In this document: positions 20,888-26,613 of the stretch, in pieces
Layout of the letters: the number at the start of each line of letters is the position of its first letter
Numbering within the stretch: the first letter of the stretch is position 1
IMG/VR virus record: IMGVR_UViG_3300042914_000948
Coordinates: 1 to 30,095 of that record
Strand: one strand, 5' to 3'
Length of the DNA: 30,095 nucleotides
Source: a virus
The notes under the pieces: model-generated
The model's input: only the letters and a program-made list of their open reading frames with translations
Told to the model about the DNA's origin: nothing
Database searches by the model: none
Made by a program: the position numbers and the translations under genes

Positions 20888-21081
20888 TGAGCCTGCTTCA
20901 TTTTTGTTTTATGTTCTATTTACTGATAGGATTATCACTTATTGGACTGATGGCCGTGATGATCCTACGGCAAACCCTACGTTTTTCTCTTGAGAATGTA
21001 TTGGGTATGCTATTCACCGCATTTTGTTGGCCAGTTGTGTTGGCAATGACAATTGTGGAATTGTTCAAAAGTAATGAGTAA
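20884..21081 (+). CDS. Small two-helix membrane protein, 65 aa
   Basis: Two hydrophobic segments are visible (about 5-28, LLHFCFMFYLLIGLSLIGLM in outline; about 40-58, GMLFTAFCWPVVLAMTIVEL), with a short positively charged loop (RQTLRF) between. The start overlaps the preceding gene by 4 nt. No family is recognised. Possible roles are membrane modification, superinfection exclusion or an additional holin-like function; nothing in the sequence decides among them. Confidence 0.6.
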   Translation: MMSLLHFCFMFYLLIGLSLIGLMAVMILRQTLRFSLENVLGMLFTAFCWPVVLAMTIVELFKSNE

Positions 21082-21109
21082 TTAACAGATAATTATTCAC
21101 ATGCATTAC

Positions 21110-21117
21110 TATATTTG
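21110..21117 (+). promoter_or_regulatory. -7 promoter element TATATTTG before the control region
   Basis: TATATTTG fits the Bacteroidota -7 consensus and extends to TATATTTGTAG, identical over 11 bases to the element at 6295. A clear -33 TTG at the right distance is missing (TTAACA at 21082-21087 is too far). Transcription would start around 21121-21125, at the base of the RNA structures that follow. Confidence 0.55.
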
Positions 21118-21120
21118 TAG

Positions 21121-21195
21121 TGTTCATGTGTTATAGGTATTCCCCCTTTCATTTTAACCATGAACAGTTATAATGATTGGGGGAGTTTTTTTTTA
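21121..21195 (+). ncRNA. Candidate 75-nt structured RNA ending in an intrinsic terminator
   Basis: Two stems interleave. TGTTCATG (21121-21128) pairs perfectly with CATGAACA (21159-21166). ATTCCCCC (21139-21146) pairs with GGGGGAGT (21179-21186), followed by nine T (21186-21194). The order of the four arms means they form either an H-type pseudoknot or mutually exclusive structures. With the promoter element ending three bases before, the unit reads as a short independent transcript or an attenuator leader for the downstream genes. The structure is seen in the sequence; expression is inference. Confidence 0.55.
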
Positions 21196-21197
21196 TT

Positions 21198-21245
21198 GCT
21201 CATCCCCCTTCCCATTAGAACAGGGCGCATAGGGTGAGCGTTTTT
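21198..21245 (+). terminator. Second hairpin terminator before the tRNA-like gene
   Basis: GCTCATCC (21198-21205) pairs with GGGTGAGC (21232-21239) over eight pairs including one T-G, with an inner CCC/GGG hairpin (21211-21225), followed by GTTTTT. It backs up the terminator at 21186-21194 and isolates the tRNA-like gene from upstream transcription. Confidence 0.6.
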
Positions 21246-21337
21246 AGTCAGGTGGCGGAATGGTAGACGCTATAACGAATAAGAGAGCAAGGCTACACGT
21301 TGATCCTTGCGTACAGGTTCGAATCCTGTCCTGGCTG
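21246..21337 (+). tRNA. tRNA-like gene (class II, Leu/Ser-like) lacking an anticodon stem
   Basis: The acceptor stem pairs 7 of 7 (AGTCAGG with CCTGGCT), followed by TG and a Leu/Ser-type D arm (GCGGAATGGTAGACGC). The T arm is perfect (ACAGG-TTCGAAT-CCTGT). A six-pair stem GCAAGG/CCTTGC (21287-21292 with 21305-21310) with a 12-base loop corresponds to an enlarged variable arm. The 16-17 bases in the anticodon position (21271-21287) cannot form a stem, and no anticodon can be assigned. Discriminator is G and CCA is not encoded. It is either a decayed tRNA or a specialised tRNA mimic. Confidence 0.65.
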
Positions 21338-21465
21338 CGAAGAATGAATACATATAAAGAATTCTCCATTGCCAATGGGAGATGCAAACGGCAAACTTGC
21401 GATACATCAACGCTTGGTTCAGGTAAATTCGCTATTCGCGAAATTGTTTGTTTTTATTGGGGGGA
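21338..21465. other. Non-coding spacer with one hairpin
   Basis: No credible gene is seen. A hairpin TCTCCATT (21363-21370) / AATGGGAGA (21374-21382) with one bulge and a short palindrome TTCGCGAA within 21430-21445 are the only structures. A run of six G (21459-21464) ends just before the pyrimidine tract. Confidence 0.5.
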
Positions 21466-21523
21466 CTTTTTCTTTTCTTTCTTTTTCTTTTTTACCTTTT
21501 TTTCTTTTTCTTTCTTTTCTTTT
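21466..21523 (+). repeat. Oligopyrimidine mirror repeat (H-DNA type)
   Basis: The plus strand is C/T only except for one A at 21494. Around the centre (A-CC, 21494-21496) the T-run lengths mirror each other. Outward on the left they are T6, T5, T3, T4, T5, and on the right T7, T5, T3, T4, T4, each separated by a single C. Mirror symmetry of a homopyrimidine tract is the classical requirement for an intramolecular triplex. It is not an inverted repeat and cannot form a hairpin. It lies about 30 bases upstream of the next gene. Confidence 0.85.
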
Positions 21524-21552
21524 GAGTTATATTTACTATTATTATTTATTAT

Positions 21553-21909
21553 ATGATAATACTTGCTGCTCAAATTGAATCTATAAAGTCTAGAAAAGAT
21601 AGGACTACTGCCATTGTGATTGGTACCAATGAACTTTCACCTAATCAAGCGGGGCAAATATTCTCTCTTCAAAATTCGTTTGTCTATTGCGCTCTAAAAG
21701 AGGAAGAATTCGCTACTAATGAAAGGGACATCTTGAATGATCTTAAAGCTGACTTTGAGATAGAGAAGAAGAGCAATGGCCAAAGGTTACGCAATGTCCT
21801 TTACAAGTTATATGAGCAGGACAAAGAGGGATTCTTGACCTTTACTAAGTATTATGACCATAAGATGGAGCAATTGATTAACCACTTCAAAACAAAATTG
21901 GAACTGTGA
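21553..21909 (+). CDS. Conserved phage protein, 118 aa
   Basis: I recognise the pattern from Bacteroidota phages: LAAQIESIKSRKD, then NELSPNQAGQIFSLQNSFVY, and a C-terminal GQRLRNVLYKLYEQDKEGFL with FTKYYDHKMEQLINHFK. The family has no known function; the helical C-terminus with the QRLRxVLYxxxEQ signature is conserved. The ATG at 21553 is supported because LAAQIES is where the family begins. The upstream leader contains the mirror-repeat tract. The next gene starts with GTG inside its stop codon region (GTGA overlap). Confidence 0.7.
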   Translation: MIILAAQIESIKSRKDRTTAIVIGTNELSPNQAGQIFSLQNSFVYCALKEEEFATNERDILNDLKADFEIEKKSNGQRLRNVLYKLYEQDKEGFLTFTKYYDHKMEQLINHFKTKLEL

Positions 21910-22136
21910 AAAAATGCTTCAGGTGTGAATGGCGGTTACCTTTATTCTTATTCGGAAAGGATGGAATGAGATACCAAAGGGAGAGTGACAAAGGCAGGGT
22001 GAAAGTGTGCAGGTTGTGTGAATACAAGAGATGGAATCAGGTGCGAGAGGTTTGGAAATTCAACTTTATTACTCGTAAATTTGAAAAGGTGACTTTCGAA
22101 AGTAGGTGGCAAATTATTAAAAAGGTATTAAGTTAA
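21906..22136 (+). CDS. Zinc-finger-like phage protein (two CxxC), 76 aa
   Basis: It starts with GTG at 21906, overlapping the previous stop by 4 nt (GTGA). The two CxxC pairs (KCFRCEW and KVCRLCEYKRW) flank a 24-residue segment containing PLFLFGKDGMRYQ, a layout seen in HNH-associated zinc ribbons of Bacteroidota phages. There is no HNH catalytic His/Asn pair. The C-terminal half is basic and aromatic. A nucleic-acid-binding role is likely; anything more specific is unknown. Confidence 0.65.
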   Translation: MKKCFRCEWRLPLFLFGKDGMRYQRESDKGRVKVCRLCEYKRWNQVREVWKFNFITRKFEKVTFESRWQIIKKVLS

Positions 22137-22160
22137 TTTGTTAACATCAAAAATATACAA

Positions 22161-22778
22161 ATGAATCTGAGCGACAAGATAACAATTACCAATGAAGATA
22201 ACATGGCATTGATGGCTCGTTATCCTGATGGCTATTTTGACTTGGCAATAGTTGACCCGCCTTATGGGATTGATATTAATTCAAGTGGGAGATTAGGGCA
22301 TTATGGTGGTAAAGGTAAAAAATGGGATAGCAATACTCCAGATGATATTTACTTCAAAGAATTATTTCGTATTTCTAAAAATCAAATTATTTGGGGTGGA
22401 AATTATTTTTGTTTAGCACCTACAAGATGCTTTTTAATTTGGGATAAAGAACAACCAGAAGATGTTAGTTTTGCCAGTTGTGAATATGCTTGGACTTCAT
22501 TTAATGCAAGTGCAAAAACATTTTATATGCGACCTCAAAACGCTGATAATATTAGAATTCACCCAACGCAAAAACCAGTTGCACTTTACAAATGGATTTT
22601 AGATAAGTACGCAAAGCAAGGCGACAAGATACTTGATACTCATTTGGGCAGTGGTTCCATTGCAATAGCTTGCCATGATTACAATTTTGAGTTAACAGCG
22701 TGTGAGTTGGATTTAGAATATTACGACAACGCAATAAAGCGAATTAAAAACCATATGGCTCAACAAAAATTATTTTAG
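22161..22778 (+). CDS. Dam-like N6-adenine DNA methyltransferase (beta class)
   Basis: This 205-aa enzyme has the catalytic DPPYG at 32-36, the HPTQKP box at 134-139 and the SAM-binding DTHLGSGSIAIA at about 159-170. The order places it in the beta class; DPPY points to N6-adenine. It differs from the minus-strand TSPPY enzyme at 14409-15212, so the phage carries two distinct methyltransferases. No restriction endonuclease partner is nearby, which suggests DNA self-protection or expression control. The central part (about 22300-22560) is AT-rich relative to its flanks. The next gene follows after one base. Confidence 0.91.
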   Translation: MNLSDKITITNEDNMALMARYPDGYFDLAIVDPPYGIDINSSGRLGHYGGKGKKWDSNTPDDIYFKELFRISKNQIIWGGNYFCLAPTRCFLIWDKEQPEDVSFASCEYAWTSFNASAKTFYMRPQNADNIRIHPTQKPVALYKWILDKYAKQGDKILDTHLGSGSIAIACHDYNFELTACELDLEYYDNAIKRIKNHMAQQKLF

Positions 22779-22779
22779 T

Positions 22780-23070
22780 ATGGGATTACCAAAAGGACAA
22801 ACCAATAACCCAAATGGCAGGCCAGTAGGTGCTAAGTCTGAAAAGACAAAACAATGGGAGGCACTCGGTGAGTCAATCACAGGTCAACAAGCGGAACAGT
22901 TCAACGCGTTCCTTGATAAGCTATGGAGCAGCAGGAACGATGAAGATAAAATGATAGCATCTGAGTTGTATCTCAAAACTCTTGAATACTTCAAACCAAA
23001 ACAGGCACGTAACACTATTGTCGGAGATTCCGACGCACCAGTACAAATAATCATATCTGACAAATTGTAA
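22780..23070 (+). CDS. Terminase small subunit candidate (DUF5681-like)
   Basis: The N-terminus has the KGQTNNPNGRPVGAKSEKT motif typical of DUF5681 proteins, which in Bacteroidota phages are often placed as the terminase small subunit. The middle is helical (QAEQFNAFLDKLWSSRNDEDK), and the C-terminus has YFKPKQARNTIVGDSDAPVQIII, also typical. The role would be recognition of the packaging site on phage DNA. It is on the plus strand at the start of the structural arc, eight kilobases away from and opposite in direction to TerL. The assignment depends on the family link, not on catalytic residues. Confidence 0.7.
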   Translation: MGLPKGQTNNPNGRPVGAKSEKTKQWEALGESITGQQAEQFNAFLDKLWSSRNDEDKMIASELYLKTLEYFKPKQARNTIVGDSDAPVQIIISDKL

Positions 23071-23087
23071 GCAATTCACTGAACAAA

Positions 23088-23318
23088 ATGAGAGCAATAA
23101 TTGAATTCGATTTAGATGAGCCAACAGATATTGAGGCTCACAAAAGATTCACCAACTTGAATGGGGTGTATATTGCCCTTTGGGAATTCGACCAAGAGAT
23201 GAGGTCACAAATCAAATACAACTCAATGAACTATTCAGGTGATCAAGTAGATGCACTGGATAAGCTACGTTCAAAGTTCTACGAAATCCTAAACGACAAC
23301 AACGTAAAAATAGATTGA
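23088..23318 (+). CDS. Conserved small phage protein, 76 aa
   Basis: The pattern IIEFDLDEPTDIEAHKRF ... YIALWEFDQEMRSQIKYNSM matches a small uncharacterised family in phage genomes, with an acidic N-terminal strand and a W-x-FD-x-xMR-x-xIKY helix. No function is known. Its stop overlaps the next start by one base (TGATG). Confidence 0.68.
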   Translation: MRAIIEFDLDEPTDIEAHKRFTNLNGVYIALWEFDQEMRSQIKYNSMNYSGDQVDALDKLRSKFYEILNDNNVKID

Positions 23319-23494
23319 TGGATCAAGACCAAGCAAAAGAGACAGCCAAACATACATACACTATGTGTGTGTTATTCGGGTTGTGGCTACAACAAAAGGA
23401 GCAACGCAAGCGACTTGCAAAAACTGAGATGAGTAACCTATTCGATGAGTGGATTAATAAGGTATTGCAGGAGGTGAACAATGCAAAAGATTAA
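23318..23494 (+). CDS. 58-aa small protein before the tail-assembly chaperone
   Basis: This gene starts within the stop of the preceding gene and ends 14 nt inside the chaperone gene. It encodes MDQDQAKETAKHTYTMCVLF, then WLQQKEQRKRLAKTEMSNLF and DEWINKVLQEVNNAKD, a helical charged protein. Compact overlaps on both sides support translation. No family is recognised. Confidence 0.65.
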   Translation: MDQDQAKETAKHTYTMCVLFGLWLQQKEQRKRLAKTEMSNLFDEWINKVLQEVNNAKD

Positions 23495-24059
23495 GCTATC
23501 CCTTGACTATAATACGATAACGGTAAAGCAGTATGTTGACTTTCTAAATAACGAAGGTAACGACATTGGTCAAGTGTCCGCAATTATGGGACAGTCCAAA
23601 GACTTCGTTAGACAGTTAACACCTGAAGATATTGATAAGGTCATCAATGGGTTCAGAGATGTGATTGCTACTCCAATGGCGAACCATCAGCACAAATGGA
23701 ATGGCTATGGCTTTATTCCAGATATAAACAAAATATCATTCGGTGAATGGTTAGACCTGGATACCAACTGCAAGGACTTTCCAAAGAATCTACCAAAGCT
23801 ATTGTCTATCCTATACAGACCTATCGAATCGGAGATAGGCACCAAATATAAAATTGAGCAGTACACTGCTGACCATTTAGCTAATGCGAAAGACTTTGAG
23901 GCAATGCCTTTGTCTATTGCCAATGGTGCGCTGCTTTTTTTTTCGACTATCGAAAGCGAATTGGTGACCACTTCCCTCTCGTATTTAGAGCAGCAGATAC
24001 AGACGAATCTGACGAAGGCGATGGAGACGATGGAAGAGGCGTTGCAACAAGCGAATTAG
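23481..24059 (+). CDS. Tail assembly chaperone, unshifted form
   Basis: This 192-aa protein is encoded between the terminase candidate and the tail genes. It starts ITVKQYVDFLNNEGNDIGQ, contains KWNGYGFIPDINKISFGEWL and DLDTNCKDFPKNLPKLLSIL, and ends in IANGALLFFSTIESELVTTSL plus a Gln/Glu-rich helix. The pattern is that of the G-type (short) tail assembly chaperone in Bacteroidota siphoviruses, which guides tube polymerisation around the tape measure. A T9 run (23935-23943) sits at the point where the longer, frameshifted product diverges. Confidence 0.8.
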   Translation: MQKIKLSLDYNTITVKQYVDFLNNEGNDIGQVSAIMGQSKDFVRQLTPEDIDKVINGFRDVIATPMANHQHKWNGYGFIPDINKISFGEWLDLDTNCKDFPKNLPKLLSILYRPIESEIGTKYKIEQYTADHLANAKDFEAMPLSIANGALLFFSTIESELVTTSLSYLEQQIQTNLTKAMETMEEALQQAN

Positions 24060-24226
24060 CTGAAAGATACGGATGGTTTCACGTTATAGAAGAATTAGCA
24101 GATAGAGATGTGACTAAGTTCGATGCAATAACTGAAACGCAAGCATCAACCATATTTGCGCATTTGTCATATCGTCTTGACTATTATAATTTTCAGAAAC
24201 AATTACTTTCTAAAAATGAACATTAA
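23481..24226 (+). CDS. Tail assembly chaperone, -1 frameshift fusion (GT-like)
   Basis: A -1 slip on the T9 run at 23935-23943 joins the first 154 residues to a second frame that stays open from about 23942 to the TAA at 24224-24226. This adds 94 residues and gives about 248 in total. The added part contains an acidic linker (DTDESDEGDGDD) and then ERYGWFHVIEELADRDVTKF and the helix FAHLSYRLDYYNFQ, the typical T domain of phage tail chaperones. The region 24060-24226 has no other use. Length and order match the lambda gpG/gpGT logic. A homopolymer sequencing error could also create the split but would not explain the long open unshifted frame. Confidence 0.8.
23935..23943 (+). promoter_or_regulatory. 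T9 slippery site for -1 frameshifting
   Basis: Nine T are read as CTT TTT TTT TCG in the unshifted frame. Slipping back one base re-reads the run as TTT TTC GAC and continues in the T-domain frame. Runs like this are known programmed frameshift sites in tail chaperone genes. Confidence 0.75.
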
Positions 24227-24241
24227 AGCTACTTAAATAAT

Positions 24242-24979
24242 ATGAGCGCATCTTCTTTATACACATACAACGTTGTTATTGGCAAATTCAATGAGTTCGC
24301 CAATAGCCATGCGTTGTTACGCAGGTTCACACACGGCCAAATATCACAAGCAGACCTTGAGAAAGAAGGCGAATGGCCGTGGATGCACGTTACACCAACA
24401 TCATTTTCATTTGATGCAGGATCATTAACCTATTCATTTGATGTTTATTTTGCTGACCTTCCACGTGACAAAGAGGACAAAACAGAATATCAAAGGCATT
24501 CAATGAGCGAGTGTATCCAGTTGGCTGGTGACTTCGTGAATATGTTGGAGAATGGAGATATATTCGATGAGTCAGTAGTCTTAGGTAAACCAATTTCAGC
24601 GCAGCCATTCATTGAGGAATTTAGCCACGTGTTAACTGGTGTGCAGTTGTCCATTGACATCACAGTTGACTACGAGTGGAATGCGTGTGAAATTCCATAT
24701 GGTAAACAGACTATTAACGTTTACACAGATGTTATCAATTATGACCGTGACTTTAATAGCATTGAGTTTTTATGTGGTGAAGATGTTGTGCAATCGGTGT
24801 ATGGTCAAGATCAAGAGACCTTCACAGATTTCATCACTATGCTAAATACCGAAGCTCAATTTTTAGCGTATGGCACTTATTACGACAATGGAGATGCTCG
24901 CATTCGTTGTGAGATGCCAATTACAATTTATAATGAGTTGTGTGGTGGTACATTAACGATGGCAATATTTAGAGATTAA
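24242..24979 (+). CDS. Tail-terminator-like structural protein
   Basis: This 245-aa protein follows the chaperone by 15 bases. It resembles a conserved Bacteroidota-phage tail component: YNVVIGKFNEFANSHALLRR, WPWMHVTPTSFSFDAGSLTY, then FDVYFADLPRDKE and ECIQLAGDFVNMLENG. This YxFxVYFxDL...SDxxxxxxD pattern is found in tail-completion or terminator proteins. The second half (VQLSIDITVDYEWNACEIPYG, then ELCGGTLTMAIFRD) looks beta-rich and may be an extra domain. The stop overlaps the next gene's start by one base (TAATG). Confidence 0.66.
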   Translation: MSASSLYTYNVVIGKFNEFANSHALLRRFTHGQISQADLEKEGEWPWMHVTPTSFSFDAGSLTYSFDVYFADLPRDKEDKTEYQRHSMSECIQLAGDFVNMLENGDIFDESVVLGKPISAQPFIEEFSHVLTGVQLSIDITVDYEWNACEIPYGKQTINVYTDVINYDRDFNSIEFLCGEDVVQSVYGQDQETFTDFITMLNTEAQFLAYGTYYDNGDARIRCEMPITIYNELCGGTLTMAIFRD

Positions 24980-25890
24980 TGAAGAAGCTACAATTCACAA
25001 CTAACAACCCATCTGCAACCACTGACTATTTAGCGGCTGACAACACATGGAAAACCATTCCAGGCGGTGGGGGTGGTGTGCCTTACACAGGTGCTACCGC
25101 CGATGTTGATTTAGGTACTCACTCACTCACTGCTGATAGCATTGGTATAGGTACAACCGCAGGTTCTGAAAAGTTGCACATTGATGGCGGTGCATCTACA
25201 ACTCGTGTGAAGATAGACGCCGATAACGGAGTGAGCAGGATTCTTTCATTTAGAACTGACGATGTACAAAGATGGGCATTGCGTGTCGATGGAACTGAGT
25301 CAGGTTCAAATAGCGGTGCAGATTTTCAATTAAGAAGATACAATGACGCAGGCGCACACATAGACAATCCAATTGCTATAAATAGGTCAACTGGCAATAT
25401 CACAACTGCTCAGAATGTCAATGGTGCAACACCAACTGAAATGGGTTACTTGAGTGGTGCATCTTCAAACATTCAAGTTCAATTAGATTCAAAAATTTCA
25501 TCTTCACGTTCATTTCTTTTTGGAAGTTCTGGTAATGCACCAGTAGCTGGTAACACAACTGTTTATAATGGATTCGCAACAGGTGCAAATGTCACACTTG
25601 CCAATGAATTCACACGTATAGTTATTTTACCTTTGGCGTGTAATTTATCGAACTTTATAATTCGATGCGCAGCACAACCTGCAGGTAACACATTTACTGT
25701 TACACTAAGAAAAAATGGAGTTGATACTGCGGCAGTTATCACAGTCGCAGGAGGTAGCGCAGCAGGTAACTACACATCAACAACATCAGTAGCTTTTGCA
25801 GCAGGAGATTTTGTTTCGTTTAAAATTGTCAATACGGGAACATCAACCAGTGGTGCGTTAATTTGTTCATCAATTTTAGTGAGCTTATGA
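24979..25890 (+). CDS. Tail fibre / receptor-binding protein candidate
   Basis: This 303-aa protein has short motifs found in phage fibres: DYLAADNTWKTIPGGGGG near the start, PYTGATADVDLGTHSLTAD, and TPTEMGYLSGASSNIQVQLD in the middle. The Gly/Ser/Thr-rich C-terminal half (ANVTLANEFTRIVILP to SALICSSILVSL in outline) looks like a beta-sandwich tip. It sits among tail genes between the terminator-like and gp10-like genes. GTT-rich repetitive composition and lack of conservation are typical of host-range proteins, so a receptor-binding role is likely, but the fold cannot be read directly. Confidence 0.68.
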   Translation: MKKLQFTTNNPSATTDYLAADNTWKTIPGGGGGVPYTGATADVDLGTHSLTADSIGIGTTAGSEKLHIDGGASTTRVKIDADNGVSRILSFRTDDVQRWALRVDGTESGSNSGADFQLRRYNDAGAHIDNPIAINRSTGNITTAQNVNGATPTEMGYLSGASSNIQVQLDSKISSSRSFLFGSSGNAPVAGNTTVYNGFATGANVTLANEFTRIVILPLACNLSNFIIRCAAQPAGNTFTVTLRKNGVDTAAVITVAGGSAAGNYTSTTSVAFAAGDFVSFKIVNTGTSTSGALICSSILVSL

Positions 25891-26084
25891 GATATGTAAT
25901 AACAAATCAAGGCGAGTTGAATGTCTTGGAGGTCATTGGTCACAACATCTTTTTTGGTTGGGACATGAGCGATGATTATATTGATTTTAGAAATGCATTG
26001 GAGATAAAAGGAGTTGATGTCTTTGTTGACTTATTGATAGCAGATAGTAACACCGCATTTACAATTTTTATTAATGGCAACTAA
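25887..26084 (+). CDS. Hypothetical protein, 65 aa
   Basis: The start at ATG 25887 (MRYVITNQGELNVL) overlaps the fibre gene's stop; an in-frame upstream codon at 25863 is unlikely. It is acidic with a pattern DMSDDYIDFRNALEI then VDVFVDLLIADSNTAFTIF, suggesting a small alpha/beta protein. It overlaps the following gp10-like gene by 11 nt. It may be a tail-fibre partner or chaperone, by position only. Confidence 0.55.
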   Translation: MRYVITNQGELNVLEVIGHNIFFGWDMSDDYIDFRNALEIKGVDVFVDLLIADSNTAFTIFINGN

Positions 26085-26613
26085 TCCAATCACTCAATTG
26101 ATGAACGAGTTTGGGCAGGAGGTAGTTGAACGTGCCATGCTGAATCTTGGCGTTTATCGTACAGTGAATGGAAAGAAACGAAGGGCGGTTGCATCTGATA
26201 ATTTACGCAAGTCGTTGGCCTATCGTTATGATAGCAGATACAGACGAATTGATTTTTTTGCCAAAGGTACTGCGAGTGAATATGCCTACTATGTGGAAGA
26301 GGGAAGAAAGGCAGGAGGTAGACCTCCAACTGAAAAGATATTGGAGTGGATGAAAATCAAACGCATTCAACCACGCAACGAAAATGGATCATTCAAAAAG
26401 TTCGCTACTCCAAAGGCCAAAGAGAATGCAATGGAAGGGATGGCATTTAACATAAGTAAAGCAATTGGTAGAAGAGGAATCAAACCATTGTTCTACTTTC
26501 GTGACGCAGTAAATGAAACGTTGGTAGATTATAACGACAAATTTATGGCAGCGTTAAAGAGTGAAATTACAATCGCAATTGAGGAAAATTTACAAGGTAA
26601 TATAAAAATATAA
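26074..26613 (+). CDS. HK97-gp10-like neck/tail completion protein
   Basis: This 179-aa protein has the HK97 gp10-like pattern: an N-terminal helix (NEFGQEVVERAMLNL), LRKSLAYRYDSRYRRIDFFAKG, YAYYVEEGRKAGGRPPTEKI then LEWMKIKRIQPR, and RRGIKPLFYFRDAV. The YVExGRKxxGRPP...ILxWMKxKxI block is the clearest signature. Such proteins sit at the head-tail joining region or the tail completion step. The start overlaps the upstream gene by 11 nt and the stop overlaps the next start by one base. Confidence 0.76.
   Translation: MATNPITQLMNEFGQEVVERAMLNLGVYRTVNGKKRRAVASDNLRKSLAYRYDSRYRRIDFFAKGTASEYAYYVEEGRKAGGRPPTEKILEWMKIKRIQPRNENGSFKKFATPKAKENAMEGMAFNISKAIGRRGIKPLFYFRDAVNETLVDYNDKFMAALKSEITIAIEENLQGNIKI

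Noticed and set aside
21260-21556. A 98-aa plus-strand frame beginning within the tRNA-like gene
   Set aside because: It would translate through the T arm and acceptor stem of the tRNA-like gene and the pyrimidine tract, with no protein-like features.
21369-21578. A 69-aa plus-strand frame rich in Phe/Leu/Ser that crosses the pyrimidine tract
   Set aside because: The hydrophobic run is just TTT/TTC/CTT codons from the mirror repeat. It overlaps the well-supported gene at 21553 and has no family resemblance.
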